This document shows, piece after piece, positions 18,612 through 26,456 of a DNA stretch of 64,000 bases (position 1 is the stretch's first letter; each line of letters begins with the position of its first letter). Below the pieces are notes generated by a model. That model was not told where the DNA came from. It searched no databases and saw nothing but the letters and a program-made list of their open reading frames with translations. The position numbers were made by a program, and so were the translations under genes. This DNA is from Pseudomonas synxantha BG33R (GTDB taxonomy: Bacteria; Pseudomonadota; Gammaproteobacteria; Pseudomonadales; Pseudomonadaceae), in contig NZ_CM001514.1 in the NCBI RefSeq assembly GCF_000263715.2, positions 4,591,674 through 4,655,673 on the forward strand. Direction: 5' to 3'.

Positions 18612-20876
18612 TCAGCGAGCAGTGATTTTCCAGGCCCGGTGGATCTTCGCATTGCGCGCAAAATCCGGGTCGATGGTCTTGTCGCTGATCTCCTCGACCG
18701 CATAGCGTTCGCTGAGGTTGTCTTCCAACTGGAACTTGCGGAAGTTGTTGGAGAAGTACAGCACGCCACCCGGCGCCAGGCGCGCCATGGCCAGGTCGAG
18801 CAACTGCACGTGGTCACGCTGCACGTCGAAGATACCTTCCATGCGCTTGGAGTTGGAGAAGGTCGGCGGATCGATGAAAATCATATCGAACTCATCACGA
18901 CTGGCCTCCAGCCACGCCATGACATCACCCTGCTCCAGGCGGTTCTTGTCGGAGAAACCATTGAGGGAGAAGTTGCGACGCGCCCAGTCCAGATAGGTTT
19001 TGGACAGGTCGACGCTGGTGGTGCTGCGCGCTCCACCCTTGGCAGCATGGACGCTGGCGGTGGCGGTGTAGCAATACAGGTTGAGGAAGCGCTTGCCGGC
19101 CGCTTCTTTCTGGATGCGCATACGCATCGGGCGGTGGTCGAGGAACAGGCCGGTATCCAGGTAGTCGGTGAGGTTGACCAGCAGCTTCACGCCACCTTCG
19201 CTGACCTCGGTGAACTTGCCTTGGGCGCTCTGGCGTTCGTATTGCTTGGTGCCGCTCTGACGCTCGCGACGCTTGACCACCACACGGCTCTTGTCGACGT
19301 TCAGGGCCTGGGGAATCGCTGCCAGGGCGTCGAACATGCGCGCCGAGGCTTTTTCCGGGTCAATGGATTTTGGTGCGGCGTATTCCTGTACGTGAACCCA
19401 ATCGTGGTACAGGTCGATGGCCATGGAGTACTCGGGCATGTCGGCGTCATACACACGGTAGCAATCCACGCCTTCACGCTTGGCCCATTTGCCCAGCAGC
19501 TTGAGGTTCTTTTGCAGGCGGTTGGCAAACATCTGCCCGCCTTCGCTCAAGCGCGCCTGTTCGACCACCGGGGCCGGGGCTGGCTTGATCGGGTTGCCGT
19601 TCTTGTTGTACTGGCGCTCAACGGGCTCGGTCGGCGCCTGGTCGTAAGCCGCTTGCTCACGCTCAGCCTGGCGCTGCTCCGGCGTGCGACGTTCGCCGGT
19701 GACGAACTGATCCGGGTTGACCTTGATCAGCAGCAATTTGCACGGCAACGCGCCGTTCCAGAACGAATACTGTTTGTGGCTGCGGATGCCCATGCGCTTG
19801 CCCAGGTCCGGCGCGCCGGTGAACACCGCCGCTTCCCAGCCCATGCAGGCCTGGCGCAGGCGCTCGCCGAGGTTCTGGTAGAGGTACAACAGGCTGGCTT
19901 CATCACCCAGGCGCTCGCCGTAGGGTGGGTTGCAGATCACCAGGCCTTTCTGGTTCTGGTCCGGGCGCGGCTCGAACGTGCCCACTTCGCCCTGGTACAC
20001 CTTGATCCAGTGGCTCAGGCCGGCGCGTTCGATGTTATTGCGGGCGGGTTGAATCAGGCGCGGGTCGGCTTCGTAACCGCGGACCCACAACGGTGGCTTG
20101 TTCATACCAATGGCCGCACGCTCGCTGGCCTCGGTGTGCAGCTTTTTCCACAGCGCCGGGACGTGGCCCAGCCACGTGGTGAAACCCCACAGCTCGCGGT
20201 TGAGGTTGGGGGCCATGTCGGCGGCGATCATCGCGCCTTCAACCAGAAAGGTGCCGACGCCGCACATCGGGTCGGTCAGCGCACCGCCTTCGGCTGCAAT
20301 GCGTGGCCAGCCGGCGCGAATCAGGATCGCCGCTGCCAGGTTTTCCTTCAGCGGTGCCGCGCCCTGCTGCAGGCGGTAGCCACGCTGGTGCAGGCTGTGG
20401 CCGGAAAGGTCCAGGGACAGGATCGCTTCGCCACGGTCCAGGCGCAGGTGAATGCGCAAGTCCGGGTTGATCTTGTCGATGGATGGACGCTCGCCGGTTG
20501 GGGTGCGCAGCTTGTCGACGATCGCATCCTTGACCTTCAGCGCGCCGAAGTGGGTGTTGTCGATGCCCGAGCCGTGACCGCTGAACTCGACCGCCAGGGT
20601 GCCGTCGGGAACCATGTGGTCGGCCCATTCGATATCCAGCACGCCGTGGTAGAGGTCTTCGGCGTCCTTCATCGGGAAGCGCTTGAGTACCAGCAGCACA
20701 CGGTTGGCCAAGCGTGACCACAGGCACAGGCGGTAGGCGGTTTCCATGTCGGCCATGCCGCGAACGGCCGAGGTGTGCTCGCGGGCGTCCTCAAGGCCAA
20801 GCCCGACGGCTTCCTCGATCAGCAGGCCTTCGAGGCCCTTGGGGCAAGTGAGGAAGAGTTCAAAACGGTCCGACAT
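18612..20876 (-). CDS. rlmL: 23S rRNA methyltransferase RlmKL (bifunctional)
   Basis: This fused enzyme methylates 23S rRNA at G2445 (N2, RlmL half) and G2069 (N7, RlmK half) in E. coli numbering. It has 754 residues from the ATG at 20876 (SDRFELFLTCPKGLEGLL); an upstream in-frame start would add 22 unrelated residues. An N-terminal THUMP domain spans about residues 40-155. The RlmL catalytic motif NPPYGERLG is near residue 310. The RlmK methyltransferase domain occupies the last 250 residues, with LYCYTATAS near residue 595 and FIDPPTFSNSKR near 665. The gene is monocistronic, with REP elements downstream. Confidence 0.95.
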   Translation of the reverse strand: MSDRFELFLTCPKGLEGLLIEEAVGLGLEDAREHTSAVRGMADMETAYRLCLWSRLANRVLLVLKRFPMKDAEDLYHGVLDIEWADHMVPDGTLAVEFSGHGSGIDNTHFGALKVKDAIVDKLRTPTGERPSIDKINPDLRIHLRLDRGEAILSLDLSGHSLHQRGYRLQQGAAPLKENLAAAILIRAGWPRIAAEGGALTDPMCGVGTFLVEGAMIAADMAPNLNRELWGFTTWLGHVPALWKKLHTEASERAAIGMNKPPLWVRGYEADPRLIQPARNNIERAGLSHWIKVYQGEVGTFEPRPDQNQKGLVICNPPYGERLGDEASLLYLYQNLGERLRQACMGWEAAVFTGAPDLGKRMGIRSHKQYSFWNGALPCKLLLIKVNPDQFVTGERRTPEQRQAEREQAAYDQAPTEPVERQYNKNGNPIKPAPAPVVEQARLSEGGQMFANRLQKNLKLLGKWAKREGVDCYRVYDADMPEYSMAIDLYHDWVHVQEYAAPKSIDPEKASARMFDALAAIPQALNVDKSRVVVKRRERQSGTKQYERQSAQGKFTEVSEGGVKLLVNLTDYLDTGLFLDHRPMRMRIQKEAAGKRFLNLYCYTATASVHAAKGGARSTTSVDLSKTYLDWARRNFSLNGFSDKNRLEQGDVMAWLEASRDEFDMIFIDPPTFSNSKRMEGIFDVQRDHVQLLDLAMARLAPGGVLYFSNNFRKFQLEDNLSERYAVEEISDKTIDPDFARNAKIHRAWKITAR

Positions 20877-21408
20877 GGGGCATTCCAGGCTTTTCAGCAA
20901 TAAATGAACGGGCGACGCATCGCCGGCTCGGTTTTCAATCAAGCACTTTTCTTGAAGAGTGCTCGCGTGGCACGAATGTGCCGTCCCACCCCGCTTTCCG
21001 GGCCGTTGAGCCTTGTTTGACGGGGCAGAGAAACAATGTGAAGCAACAAAAGGAAATATTCAGACCCTTCGTCGAATAATAACCGACTGCAACAGGCGGG
21101 CATTCTCACTAAAGGATTAACCCGCTTCGCTGTGCAGGGCACATCATAGCTGGCTTTGCTGCATAAAAGGGGCGAAAAACCATCCCAGCTTATGGCTATA
21201 GCATCGTTATCGTTACGTGCTTATGACAAAACGATCATTGAATACATGTGACCTATTGGTTAGAACTCAACACAGGTTGGCGCCGTAACGACGCCGACAC
21301 ATCGGCTCGCCACGCCGGCAGCGAGCCCACCAACGGCAGAAAAACTCTGCCCGGCCTTGGACAAGGCCGAAGGATATCTAGACAGTCAACAAGTGAGGGA
21401 AACACCCT
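20877..21408. other. Long gene-free gap between rlmL and rmf
   Basis: This 532-bp divergent gap has no convincing coding sequence. A 67-codon open frame on minus at 20939-21142 lacks a ribosome-binding site and family resemblance. The plus-side half is AT-richer near 21180-21260, where rmf promoters are likely, and the last 110 bp hold three strong hairpins described separately. A GCACT...AGTGC hairpin near 20943-20962 lies in the rlmL leader. Confidence 0.6.
21304..21369 (+). promoter_or_regulatory. Three tandem hairpins in the rmf 5' leader
   Basis: Stem 1 pairs GGCTCGC (21304-21310) with GCGAGCC (21321-21327). Stem 2 pairs GGCAG (21335-21339) with CTGCC (21347-21351). Stem 3 pairs CGGCCTT (21352-21358) with AAGGCCG (21363-21369), closing a GGAC loop. 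A further AGGA follows at 21371-21374. GGA in a hairpin loop is the core of RsmA/CsrA sites, so post-transcriptional control of rmf is possible. Confidence 0.4.
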
Positions 21409-21624
21409 ATGAGAAGACTTAAGCGTGATCCGTTGGAAAGAGCATTTTTACGCGGATATCAATATGGCGTTCATGGAAAATCCCGTGAGCTTTGCCCATT
21501 TACTCTACCGTCGGTACGCCAAGCCTGGATCAACGGCTGGCGAGAAGGACGCGGCGACAACTGGGACGGTATGACTGGCACTGCGGGCATCCACAGACTC
21601 AACGAACTTCACGCCGTCGGCTAA
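21409..21624 (+). CDS. rmf: Ribosome modulation factor
   Basis: Rmf dimerises 70S ribosomes into inactive 100S particles in stationary phase. The 71-residue basic protein has the family hallmarks RDPLERAFLRGYQYGVHGKS and QAWINGWREGRGDNWDG. The ATG is preceded by GTGAGGGAAAC, a good ribosome-binding site. It is a single gene between a long structured leader and its own terminator. Confidence 0.95.
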   Translation: MRRLKRDPLERAFLRGYQYGVHGKSRELCPFTLPSVRQAWINGWREGRGDNWDGMTGTAGIHRLNELHAVG

Positions 21625-21711
21625 TCAGGGGCATTTTATTCCGACACACATCTTTGAATGAGTAACGACTTAACCACGCGCGCCCCATCCGGGCGGCGGG
21701 CTTCGGCCCAG

Positions 21712-21735
21712 GGGCTCCTTTATGGAGCCCTTTTT
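21712..21735 (+). terminator. Intrinsic terminator of rmf
   Basis: Stem GGGCTCC (21712-21718) pairs with GGAGCCC (21724-21730), loop TTTAT, followed by five T. It ends 16 bp before the convergent pyrD stop, and there is no T-run in the other direction. Confidence 0.85.
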
Positions 21736-21751
21736 ATTGCCTGGCAGATTG

Positions 21752-22771
21752 TCAGCGCAGGGCAGCGATGGCATCCACCGACTCGCGAATCAACGCCGGC
21801 CCCTTATAGATAAAGCCGGAGTACAACTGCACCAGGCTGGCGCCAGCCGCGATCTTCTCGGCCGCGTGCTTGCCTTCGGTAATACCGCCCACCGCGATGA
21901 TCGGCAAACGCCCGGCCAACTCGGCCGCCAGCACCTTGACGATATGGGTGCTCTTGTCCCGTACCGGCGCGCCCGACAGGCCGCCCGCCTCGTCGCCATG
22001 GGCCAGCCCCTCGACGCCCACGCGGCTGAGGGTGGTGTTGGTCGCAATCACTGCGTCCATGCCCGCATCCACCAGGGCCTGGGCCACCAGTACAGTTTCT
22101 TCATCGCTCATGTCCGGGGCGATCTTGATTGCCAGGGGTACGCGCTTGCCATGACGCACGGCCAAGTCTTCCTGACGCTGGCGCAAGGCTTCGAGCAGTT
22201 GTTTGAGGGAGTCACCGAACTGCAGGCTACGCAGGCCCGGGGTATTGGGCGAGCTGACGTTGACGGTGACGTAGCTGGCGTGGGCGTAAACCTTGTCCAG
22301 GCAGATCAGGTAATCGTCCACTGCACGCTCTACCGGCGTGTCAAAGTTCTTGCCGATATTGATCCCGAGGATGCCTGTGTATTTTGCCGCTTGAACCCGC
22401 GATAACAGGTGATCGACGCCGAGGTTGTTGAAACCCATGCGATTGATGATCGCCTCTGCGTCCGGCAGGCGGAAAATGCGTGGCTTGGGATTTCCCGGCT
22501 GTGGCCGTGGCGTCACGGTGCCGATTTCAACGAAGCCGAACCCCAACTGTGCAAACCCGTCGATGGCCGCGCCGTTTTTGTCCAGGCCGGCTGCCAGGCC
22601 GACCGGATTGGGAAAATCCAGGCCCATCACCGACACCGGCACTTTCGCCGCAGCCTTGCATACCAGGCCATTGAGCCCCAGGCGGCCACCGGCACCGATC
22701 AAGTCCAGGGACAGATCGTGGGAGGTTTCCGGGGAGAGTTTGAACAACAGCTGGCGGGCCAAGGTATACAT
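21752..22771 (-). CDS. pyrD: Dihydroorotate dehydrogenase (quinone), class 2
   Basis: PyrD oxidises dihydroorotate to orotate in pyrimidine synthesis, passing electrons to ubiquinone at the inner membrane. It has 339 residues from the ATG at 22771 ([20 protein letters not shown]), the usual class 2 length with the N-terminal membrane-associating helices. FMN and substrate motifs include [10 protein letters not shown] near residue 60, NRMGFNN near residue 107 and [12 protein letters not shown] near 170. Beyond its upstream end lie the secretion-remnant genes on the same strand. Confidence 0.97.
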   Translation of the reverse strand: MYTLARQLLFKLSPETSHDLSLDLIGAGGRLGLNGLVCKAAAKVPVSVMGLDFPNPVGLAAGLDKNGAAIDGFAQLGFGFVEIGTVTPRPQPGNPKPRIFRLPDAEAIINRMGFNNLGVDHLLSRVQAAKYTGILGINIGKNFDTPVERAVDDYLICLDKVYAHASYVTVNVSSPNTPGLRSLQFGDSLKQLLEALRQRQEDLAVRHGKRVPLAIKIAPDMSDEETVLVAQALVDAGMDAVIATNTTLSRVGVEGLAHGDEAGGLSGAPVRDKSTHIVKVLAAELAGRLPIIAVGGITEGKHAAEKIAAGASLVQLYSGFIYKGPALIRESVDAIAALR

Positions 22772-22851
22772 GGGCGGGCTAGACTCGGATGGCGGCAAAA
22801 GGTGCCGCGATTATAGCCGGGGTGGCGCGCCTCATGCGAGGCGTGCTGCGC

Positions 22852-23313
22852 TCATCGGCGCTGAGCAATCAACGCCTGATAACGCACCCAGATCCTTTCG
22901 GCGTAGCGCTGGCGCAACGCCTCACGCTGCGAGCCAGGGCCCGGCCCAACATTGTAGGAACCCACCGCCATCCAGTTGTAGCCGAAACGCTGAATAAACT
23001 CGGCCAGAATCGAGGCACCGACTTGCACCGACAAACAAGGTTCGCTCAACAACCGCTCCTCGGTAATGCCCTGTTTGAGCAAACGCGGCAGGTGGATGCT
23101 GTTGATCTGCATCAAGCCGATATCACGCGTGCCATTGCGGTTGGCGTAGTTGATCGCCTGCGCGCGCGAACCCGATTCGACATCAGCGATAGCCTGCAAC
23201 AGTTCCGGTTCGAGATCGTACCGGCTGGCCGCCTCGTCCCAGCAATAGGCCAGTGCCTGGTGACTGCCCATCAGCCCACCGAGCAGCAGTACCACGCTCC
23301 AAACCTTAAGCAT
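22852..23313 (-). CDS. IagB/IpgF-like lytic transglycosylase (SPI-1 T3SS type)
   Basis: This is a small secreted SLT-type transglycosylase of 153 residues, starting at the ATG at 23313. It has a signal peptide of about 20 residues (KVWSVVLLLGGLMGSHQALA). The catalytic Glu is in AIADVESGS, and the segments GLMQINSIHLPRL, PCLSVQVGASILAEF and YNWMAVGSYNVG follow the IagB family closely. IagB-type enzymes open peptidoglycan for type III secretion machines. The start overlaps the 3' end of the HilA-like gene by 8 nt, reproducing the hilA-iagB order of Salmonella SPI-1. No secretion ATPase, export gate or needle gene is nearby, so a present role in secretion is doubtful. Confidence 0.85.
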   Translation of the reverse strand: MLKVWSVVLLLGGLMGSHQALAYCWDEAASRYDLEPELLQAIADVESGSRAQAINYANRNGTRDIGLMQINSIHLPRLLKQGITEERLLSEPCLSVQVGASILAEFIQRFGYNWMAVGSYNVGPGPGSQREALRQRYAERIWVRYQALIAQRR

Positions 23314-23689
23314 TGCTGGCCTGGCCACACACAGAGCACACATGCACGACACCCCGTGGTGCTTCCCCTACCCGCACCGGGCACGTAAAGCGATACCCCT
23401 TGCCATAAATCGTCTTGATAAACCCTTTGTCGGCGCTCAAATGTTTGCGCAGGGAATAGATACAGCGCGTGAGTGACTCATCGGCCACCTCTCCTCGGGG
23501 CCAGGCCAGCTCCAGCAGGCGATCCTTGGTCATCAGCGTGCCACCGGAGGCCAGCAACAGTCGCAGCACATGCCACTCCTTGGGCGGCAACTGAATATCC
23601 GCATCGCCGTCCGTCAACCGGCCATCGCCATGCAAGGTCCAGCGAGCGAAGACCAGGGAGGCCGTCGATTCATCAATCACGACGGCCAT
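23306..23689 (-). CDS. HilA-like winged-helix regulator reduced to its DNA-binding domain
   Basis: This 127-residue protein is an OmpR/PhoB-type winged helix over about residues 12-107. The run PPKEWHVLRLLL, the segment ADESLTRCIYSLRKHLSADK and the wing IYGKGYRF match the N-terminal domain of Salmonella HilA as I remember it. HilA itself is about 550 residues, with a large C-terminal tetratricopeptide-like region. Here only about 20 unrelated residues follow the winged helix. The ATG at 23689 has an AGAGG ribosome-binding site. Possible readings are a truncated relic, or a minimal regulator that still binds DNA. The pairing with an IagB-like gene supports the HilA assignment over a generic response-regulator domain. 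Confidence 0.75.
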   Translation of the reverse strand: MAVVIDESTASLVFARWTLHGDGRLTDGDADIQLPPKEWHVLRLLLASGGTLMTKDRLLELAWPRGEVADESLTRCIYSLRKHLSADKGFIKTIYGKGYRFTCPVRVGEAPRGVVHVCSVCGQASNA

Positions 23690-23854
23690 ACGTACCTCTG
23701 CTTTGGACTACTGACATTCACATCCTTAGTTTCCGTACCGGCACACCTGCCAATGTCACGACTATAAAAAACCGGCTTACGGCTCGCGCTAGGACAAAGC
23801 CCATTCGGACGCCCTTTTTTGGAAACTTTCGGTCAGACAATTCTCCTGACGCAT

Positions 23855-24070
23855 TTATTGGGGTAGCCATTCCTGATACGTCTCCTGCAACTCAACCCCC
23901 AGCCGATCCTCCAGCTGCACCAGCTCACCCAACGCCATCAGTTGCCCATTGACCCGTACCTCCACACATCGAGTCGCCCCTGGATCCAGAGGCAGCACCT
24001 TCCCCGGTGCGAACGCAGCCAAACGCTTGCGGCTGATCAATTGCTCCTGCAGCAGTATTTCCAGGTGCAT
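23855..24070 (-). CDS. Single SPOA domain, SpaO/SctQ C-terminal fragment
   Basis: This 71-residue protein starts at the ATG at 24070; a TTG two codons upstream is the alternative. It consists of one surface-presentation-of-antigens fold. The diagnostic stretch is VRVNGQLMALGELVQLEDRL followed by GVELQE, which matches the last domain of SpaO, HrcQb and FliN. Full SctQ proteins are about 300 residues and carry two such domains. Some also make a short C-terminal product from an internal start, so this could be that product left alone. It begins 15 nt after the stop of the InvG-like gene and reads in the same direction. A FliN-type flagellar origin is less likely, given the neighbours. Confidence 0.72.
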   Translation of the reverse strand: MHLEILLQEQLISRKRLAAFAPGKVLPLDPGATRCVEVRVNGQLMALGELVQLEDRLGVELQETYQEWLPQ

Positions 24071-24085
24071 GGACAAACGCCTTTT

Positions 24086-24973
24086 TCATGGGGAAAACTC
24101 ACGATCCGTGCGCAGGAACGCACGCTGCACACGCTCATGTTGTGCTGTGCTCAATTGCGCAGGCGCGAGAGGTGGCGGTAATGGCTCAGGGCCTGACGAA
24201 ACCTCATCCTGGACCGTGGCTCTATCCAGCTGCGCCACCAGCTTTTCGATAAGAGTCACCTGAGCAGGCTGGCCCTTGATCAACAAACTGTTGGTATCCG
24301 AATAGGCCACCAACACCAGGCTACCGTCTGCCAATTGGCCTTTCTGCTCAGGGGATAGCCGGGCTTCGATCATGGAAGCCATACCCGGTACGCGGACCTT
24401 ATTGGCACCCGCTCCTTGCTCGCGGTCCTGAACAGCTGCATTGATCACCTGGACAACGCCGAATGCCGTTGCGCCTTCGGGCTGCTTGCGGCGTGGCTGG
24501 TCCATCAGGCTGGCCAGCCGCAAGACATGATCGACATAGCTCGGTGGCCCGTAAACGTAGAACGTACGTGCCCCGCTTTCACGCAATGGGTAGCGCGGCT
24601 CATCCAGCCCCGCACGCCGCATGATGCCGCGCAGCCGATTGACCGAGATATGCCGCAGCACTACCGCAGAACTACGCACCTCATCGGCGGTGTAGAGATG
24701 CACCACTTGCCCGCTGCGGTGCCAGATCAGGTCTTGCTGCTCAGCGAGGGTTTCCAGAACCCGTTGCGGCGCTGCAAAGTCGAAGGTTCCGCTGATGCGC
24801 CTGCGCGCCACCGCACGGCTGGTGACCACAGGCAGGCCCAATGGCCCCGAGAGCGCGGTAAAGAAAGTATCCAGAGCTACATCCTGCGCCTGGTACGCCT
24901 GGCCCCAGGCTGCGGGGCTGCCCAGCAACAGGGCGGCACACAGTAACCCGCAGTGCAGCCAGCGGCAGTTCAT
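24086..24973 (-). CDS. InvG-like T3SS secretin N-terminal half (barrel missing)
   Basis: Secretins of this family form the outer-membrane ring of type III machines. This copy has 295 residues from the ATG at 24973; a GTG eight codons upstream with a better ribosome-binding site is possible. A signal peptide comes first (CGLLCAALLLGSPAAWGQA). The N0/N1 region has DTFFTALSGPLGLPVVTS, GTFDFAAPQRVLETL and TFYVYGPPSYVDHVLRLASL. A second ring-building domain has VPGMASMIEARL and VAYSDTNSLLIKGQPAQVTL. These follow Salmonella InvG in order. The protein stops where the secretin barrel domain should begin, ending in a short Pro-rich tail. About 270 residues are therefore lost, and no outer-membrane pore can form. 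The frame is otherwise clean. Confidence 0.78.
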   Translation of the reverse strand: MNCRWLHCGLLCAALLLGSPAAWGQAYQAQDVALDTFFTALSGPLGLPVVTSRAVARRRISGTFDFAAPQRVLETLAEQQDLIWHRSGQVVHLYTADEVRSSAVVLRHISVNRLRGIMRRAGLDEPRYPLRESGARTFYVYGPPSYVDHVLRLASLMDQPRRKQPEGATAFGVVQVINAAVQDREQGAGANKVRVPGMASMIEARLSPEQKGQLADGSLVLVAYSDTNSLLIKGQPAQVTLIEKLVAQLDRATVQDEVSSGPEPLPPPLAPAQLSTAQHERVQRAFLRTDREFSP

Positions 24974-25101
24974 GGGGTTCGGGGAATCAGTGTGCACCGT
25001 GGGTATTCCTGGGCGATCTGGCCTGAAGAAGCGGCCATACTGCGAGGCGCAAGAGGTTCAATCATGATGGAAAGTTGACGGCAGACTGCACCACGCCCCC
25101 G

Positions 25102-25117
25102 TGGCATGTGCCTTGCT
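25102..25117 (+). promoter_or_regulatory. Sigma-54 promoter of nasST
   Basis: TGGCATGTGCCTTGCT fits the -24/-12 consensus TGGCACG-N4-TTGCW with the correct GG-N10-GC spacing. The predicted start of transcription is near 25128, a few bases before the first leader hairpin. NtrC-type activation under nitrogen limitation is expected from the family. Confidence 0.7.
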
Positions 25118-25132
25118 TTGCACTTTGTATCT

Positions 25133-25225
25133 GGCCCGCACCAAAGGCGGCGCGGGCCTACGGACAAAGGCGTCGTTACCCCGCAATGGCCTGTCACGCC
25201 AAGCCGGGAAACGACGCTTTTTTTT
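25133..25225 (+). promoter_or_regulatory. ANTAR-type leader with attenuator upstream of nasS
   Basis: Hairpin P1 pairs GGCCCGC (25133-25139) plus CC with GG plus GCGGGCC (25152-25158), across one A/C mismatch, and presents the hexaloop AAAGGC (25143-25148). A second hexaloop AAAGGC (25166-25171) sits on only three sure base pairs, GAC/GTC. The latter overlaps the 5' arm of a terminator, GCGTCGTT (25170-25177), which pairs with AACGACGC (25210-25217) before eight T. A at loop position 1 and G at position 4 match the ANTAR target rule. NasT binding would stabilise P2 and release the terminator. Confidence 0.65.
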
Positions 25226-25243
25226 CAGAAAAGGCAGGTATTG

Positions 25244-26443
25244 ATGAACGATCCGCTCGCTTGGGTAAACGGCAGCGATGCCCCGGAAAAGAGCAGCCTT
25301 GACCTGGGGTTCATGGCCCTGACCGATTGCGCTTCGCTGGTGGTCGCGGCCACCCAGGGCTTCGCCCAGCCCTACGGCCTCACACTGAACCTCAAGCGCC
25401 AATCATCCTGGGCCAACCTGAGGGACAAGCTGGTCAGTGGCGAGCTGGACGCCGCCCACGGGCTGTACGGGCTGATCTATGCCGTGCATCTGGGCATCGG
25501 CGGCGTTGCGCCTACCGACATGGCCGTACTGATGGGCCTCAACCAGAACGGCCAGAGCATCAACCTGTCCCACGGCCTGCAACACCAGGGAGTGGTCACT
25601 CCTGAGGCGCTGGAACGCCACGTGCACCAAAGCCGGACAAAACTGACCTTCGCCCAGACATTTCCCACGGGCACCCATGCCATGTGGTTGTATTACTGGC
25701 TGGCGAGCCAAGGTATTCATCCATTGCAGGATGTGAACAGCGTGGTGGTACCGCCGCCGCAAATGGTGGCGCACCTGCAGGCCGGACGCATCGACGGTTT
25801 TTGTGTCGGCGAGCCTTGGAGTGCCAGTGCAGTGCAACATCATCAAGGCTTTACCTTGGCGACCACCCAGGCGATCTGGCCCAATCATCCGGAAAAGGTC
25901 CTGGGCTGCACCCAGGCGTTCGTCGACGCGTTTCCCAATACCGCCCGCCTATTGGTCATGGCGATCCTCGAGGCCAGCCGGTTTATCGAACAGAGCACTG
26001 AAAACCGCCGTTCCACCGCGCAGTTGCTCAGCGCTCGCGACTACCTCGACGCCCCGTTGGACTGCATCGAGCCGCGCCTGCTGGGTCATTACGACGACGG
26101 CTTGGGTAACCAGTGGCAGGATCCTCATGCATTGCGCTTTTTCGCCGGTGGCGAGGTGAATTTGCCCTACCTCAGCGACGGCATGTGGTTCATGACCCAG
26201 TTCCGGCGTTGGGGTTTGTTGCGTGAAGACCCTGACTACCTCGGCGTCGCCTGCCAGGTCCAGCAATTGGCGCTGTATCGCCAGGCCGCCGATGCGCTAG
26301 GCCTCAGCGTTGGCGACGCGCCGATGCGCAGCAGCCAATTGATCGACGGCAAAATCTGGGACGGCTCCGACCCCGCCGGTTACGCCCGCAGCTTCCGCCT
26401 CAATGCCCTGGGCGATGACAATCACCGTCAAGCGCTGCGCTGA
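25244..26443 (+). CDS. nasS: Nitrate/nitrite sensor NasS
   Basis: NasS is a CmpA/NrtA-type periplasmic-binding-protein fold that stays in the cytoplasm, sequesters NasT and releases it when nitrate or nitrite binds. It has 399 residues from the ATG at 25244 and no signal peptide, as expected. Family segments include LDLGFMALTDCASLVVAATQ at about 16-35, NLRDKLVSGELDAAHGLYGL at about 60-79 and PPQMVAHLQAGRIDGFCVGE near 170-190. It is followed 13 nt later by nasT. A sigma-54 promoter and an ANTAR-type leader precede it, suggesting that the sensor pair is controlled by its own product. Confidence 0.93.
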   Translation: MNDPLAWVNGSDAPEKSSLDLGFMALTDCASLVVAATQGFAQPYGLTLNLKRQSSWANLRDKLVSGELDAAHGLYGLIYAVHLGIGGVAPTDMAVLMGLNQNGQSINLSHGLQHQGVVTPEALERHVHQSRTKLTFAQTFPTGTHAMWLYYWLASQGIHPLQDVNSVVVPPPQMVAHLQAGRIDGFCVGEPWSASAVQHHQGFTLATTQAIWPNHPEKVLGCTQAFVDAFPNTARLLVMAILEASRFIEQSTENRRSTAQLLSARDYLDAPLDCIEPRLLGHYDDGLGNQWQDPHALRFFAGGEVNLPYLSDGMWFMTQFRRWGLLREDPDYLGVACQVQQLALYRQAADALGLSVGDAPMRSSQLIDGKIWDGSDPAGYARSFRLNALGDDNHRQALR

Positions 26444-26456
26444 CAGGAGCTCAATG

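Noticed and set aside
18639..20717. 692-codon open frame on plus, opposite rlmL
   Set aside because: It is a shadow of a high-GC gene with secure motifs on the other strand.
20939..21142. 67-codon frame upstream of rlmL on minus
   Set aside because: No ribosome-binding site, no family resemblance and unlikely composition; left as leader DNA.
23855..24070. Calling the SPOA-domain protein FliN
   Set aside because: No flagellar gene is near, and its neighbours are InvG-, HilA- and IagB-like.
22852..24997. Reading the four small genes as an active type III secretion system
   Set aside because: The secretin barrel, ATPase, export-gate, inner-ring, needle and effector genes are absent from the window, so an active system is not supported here.
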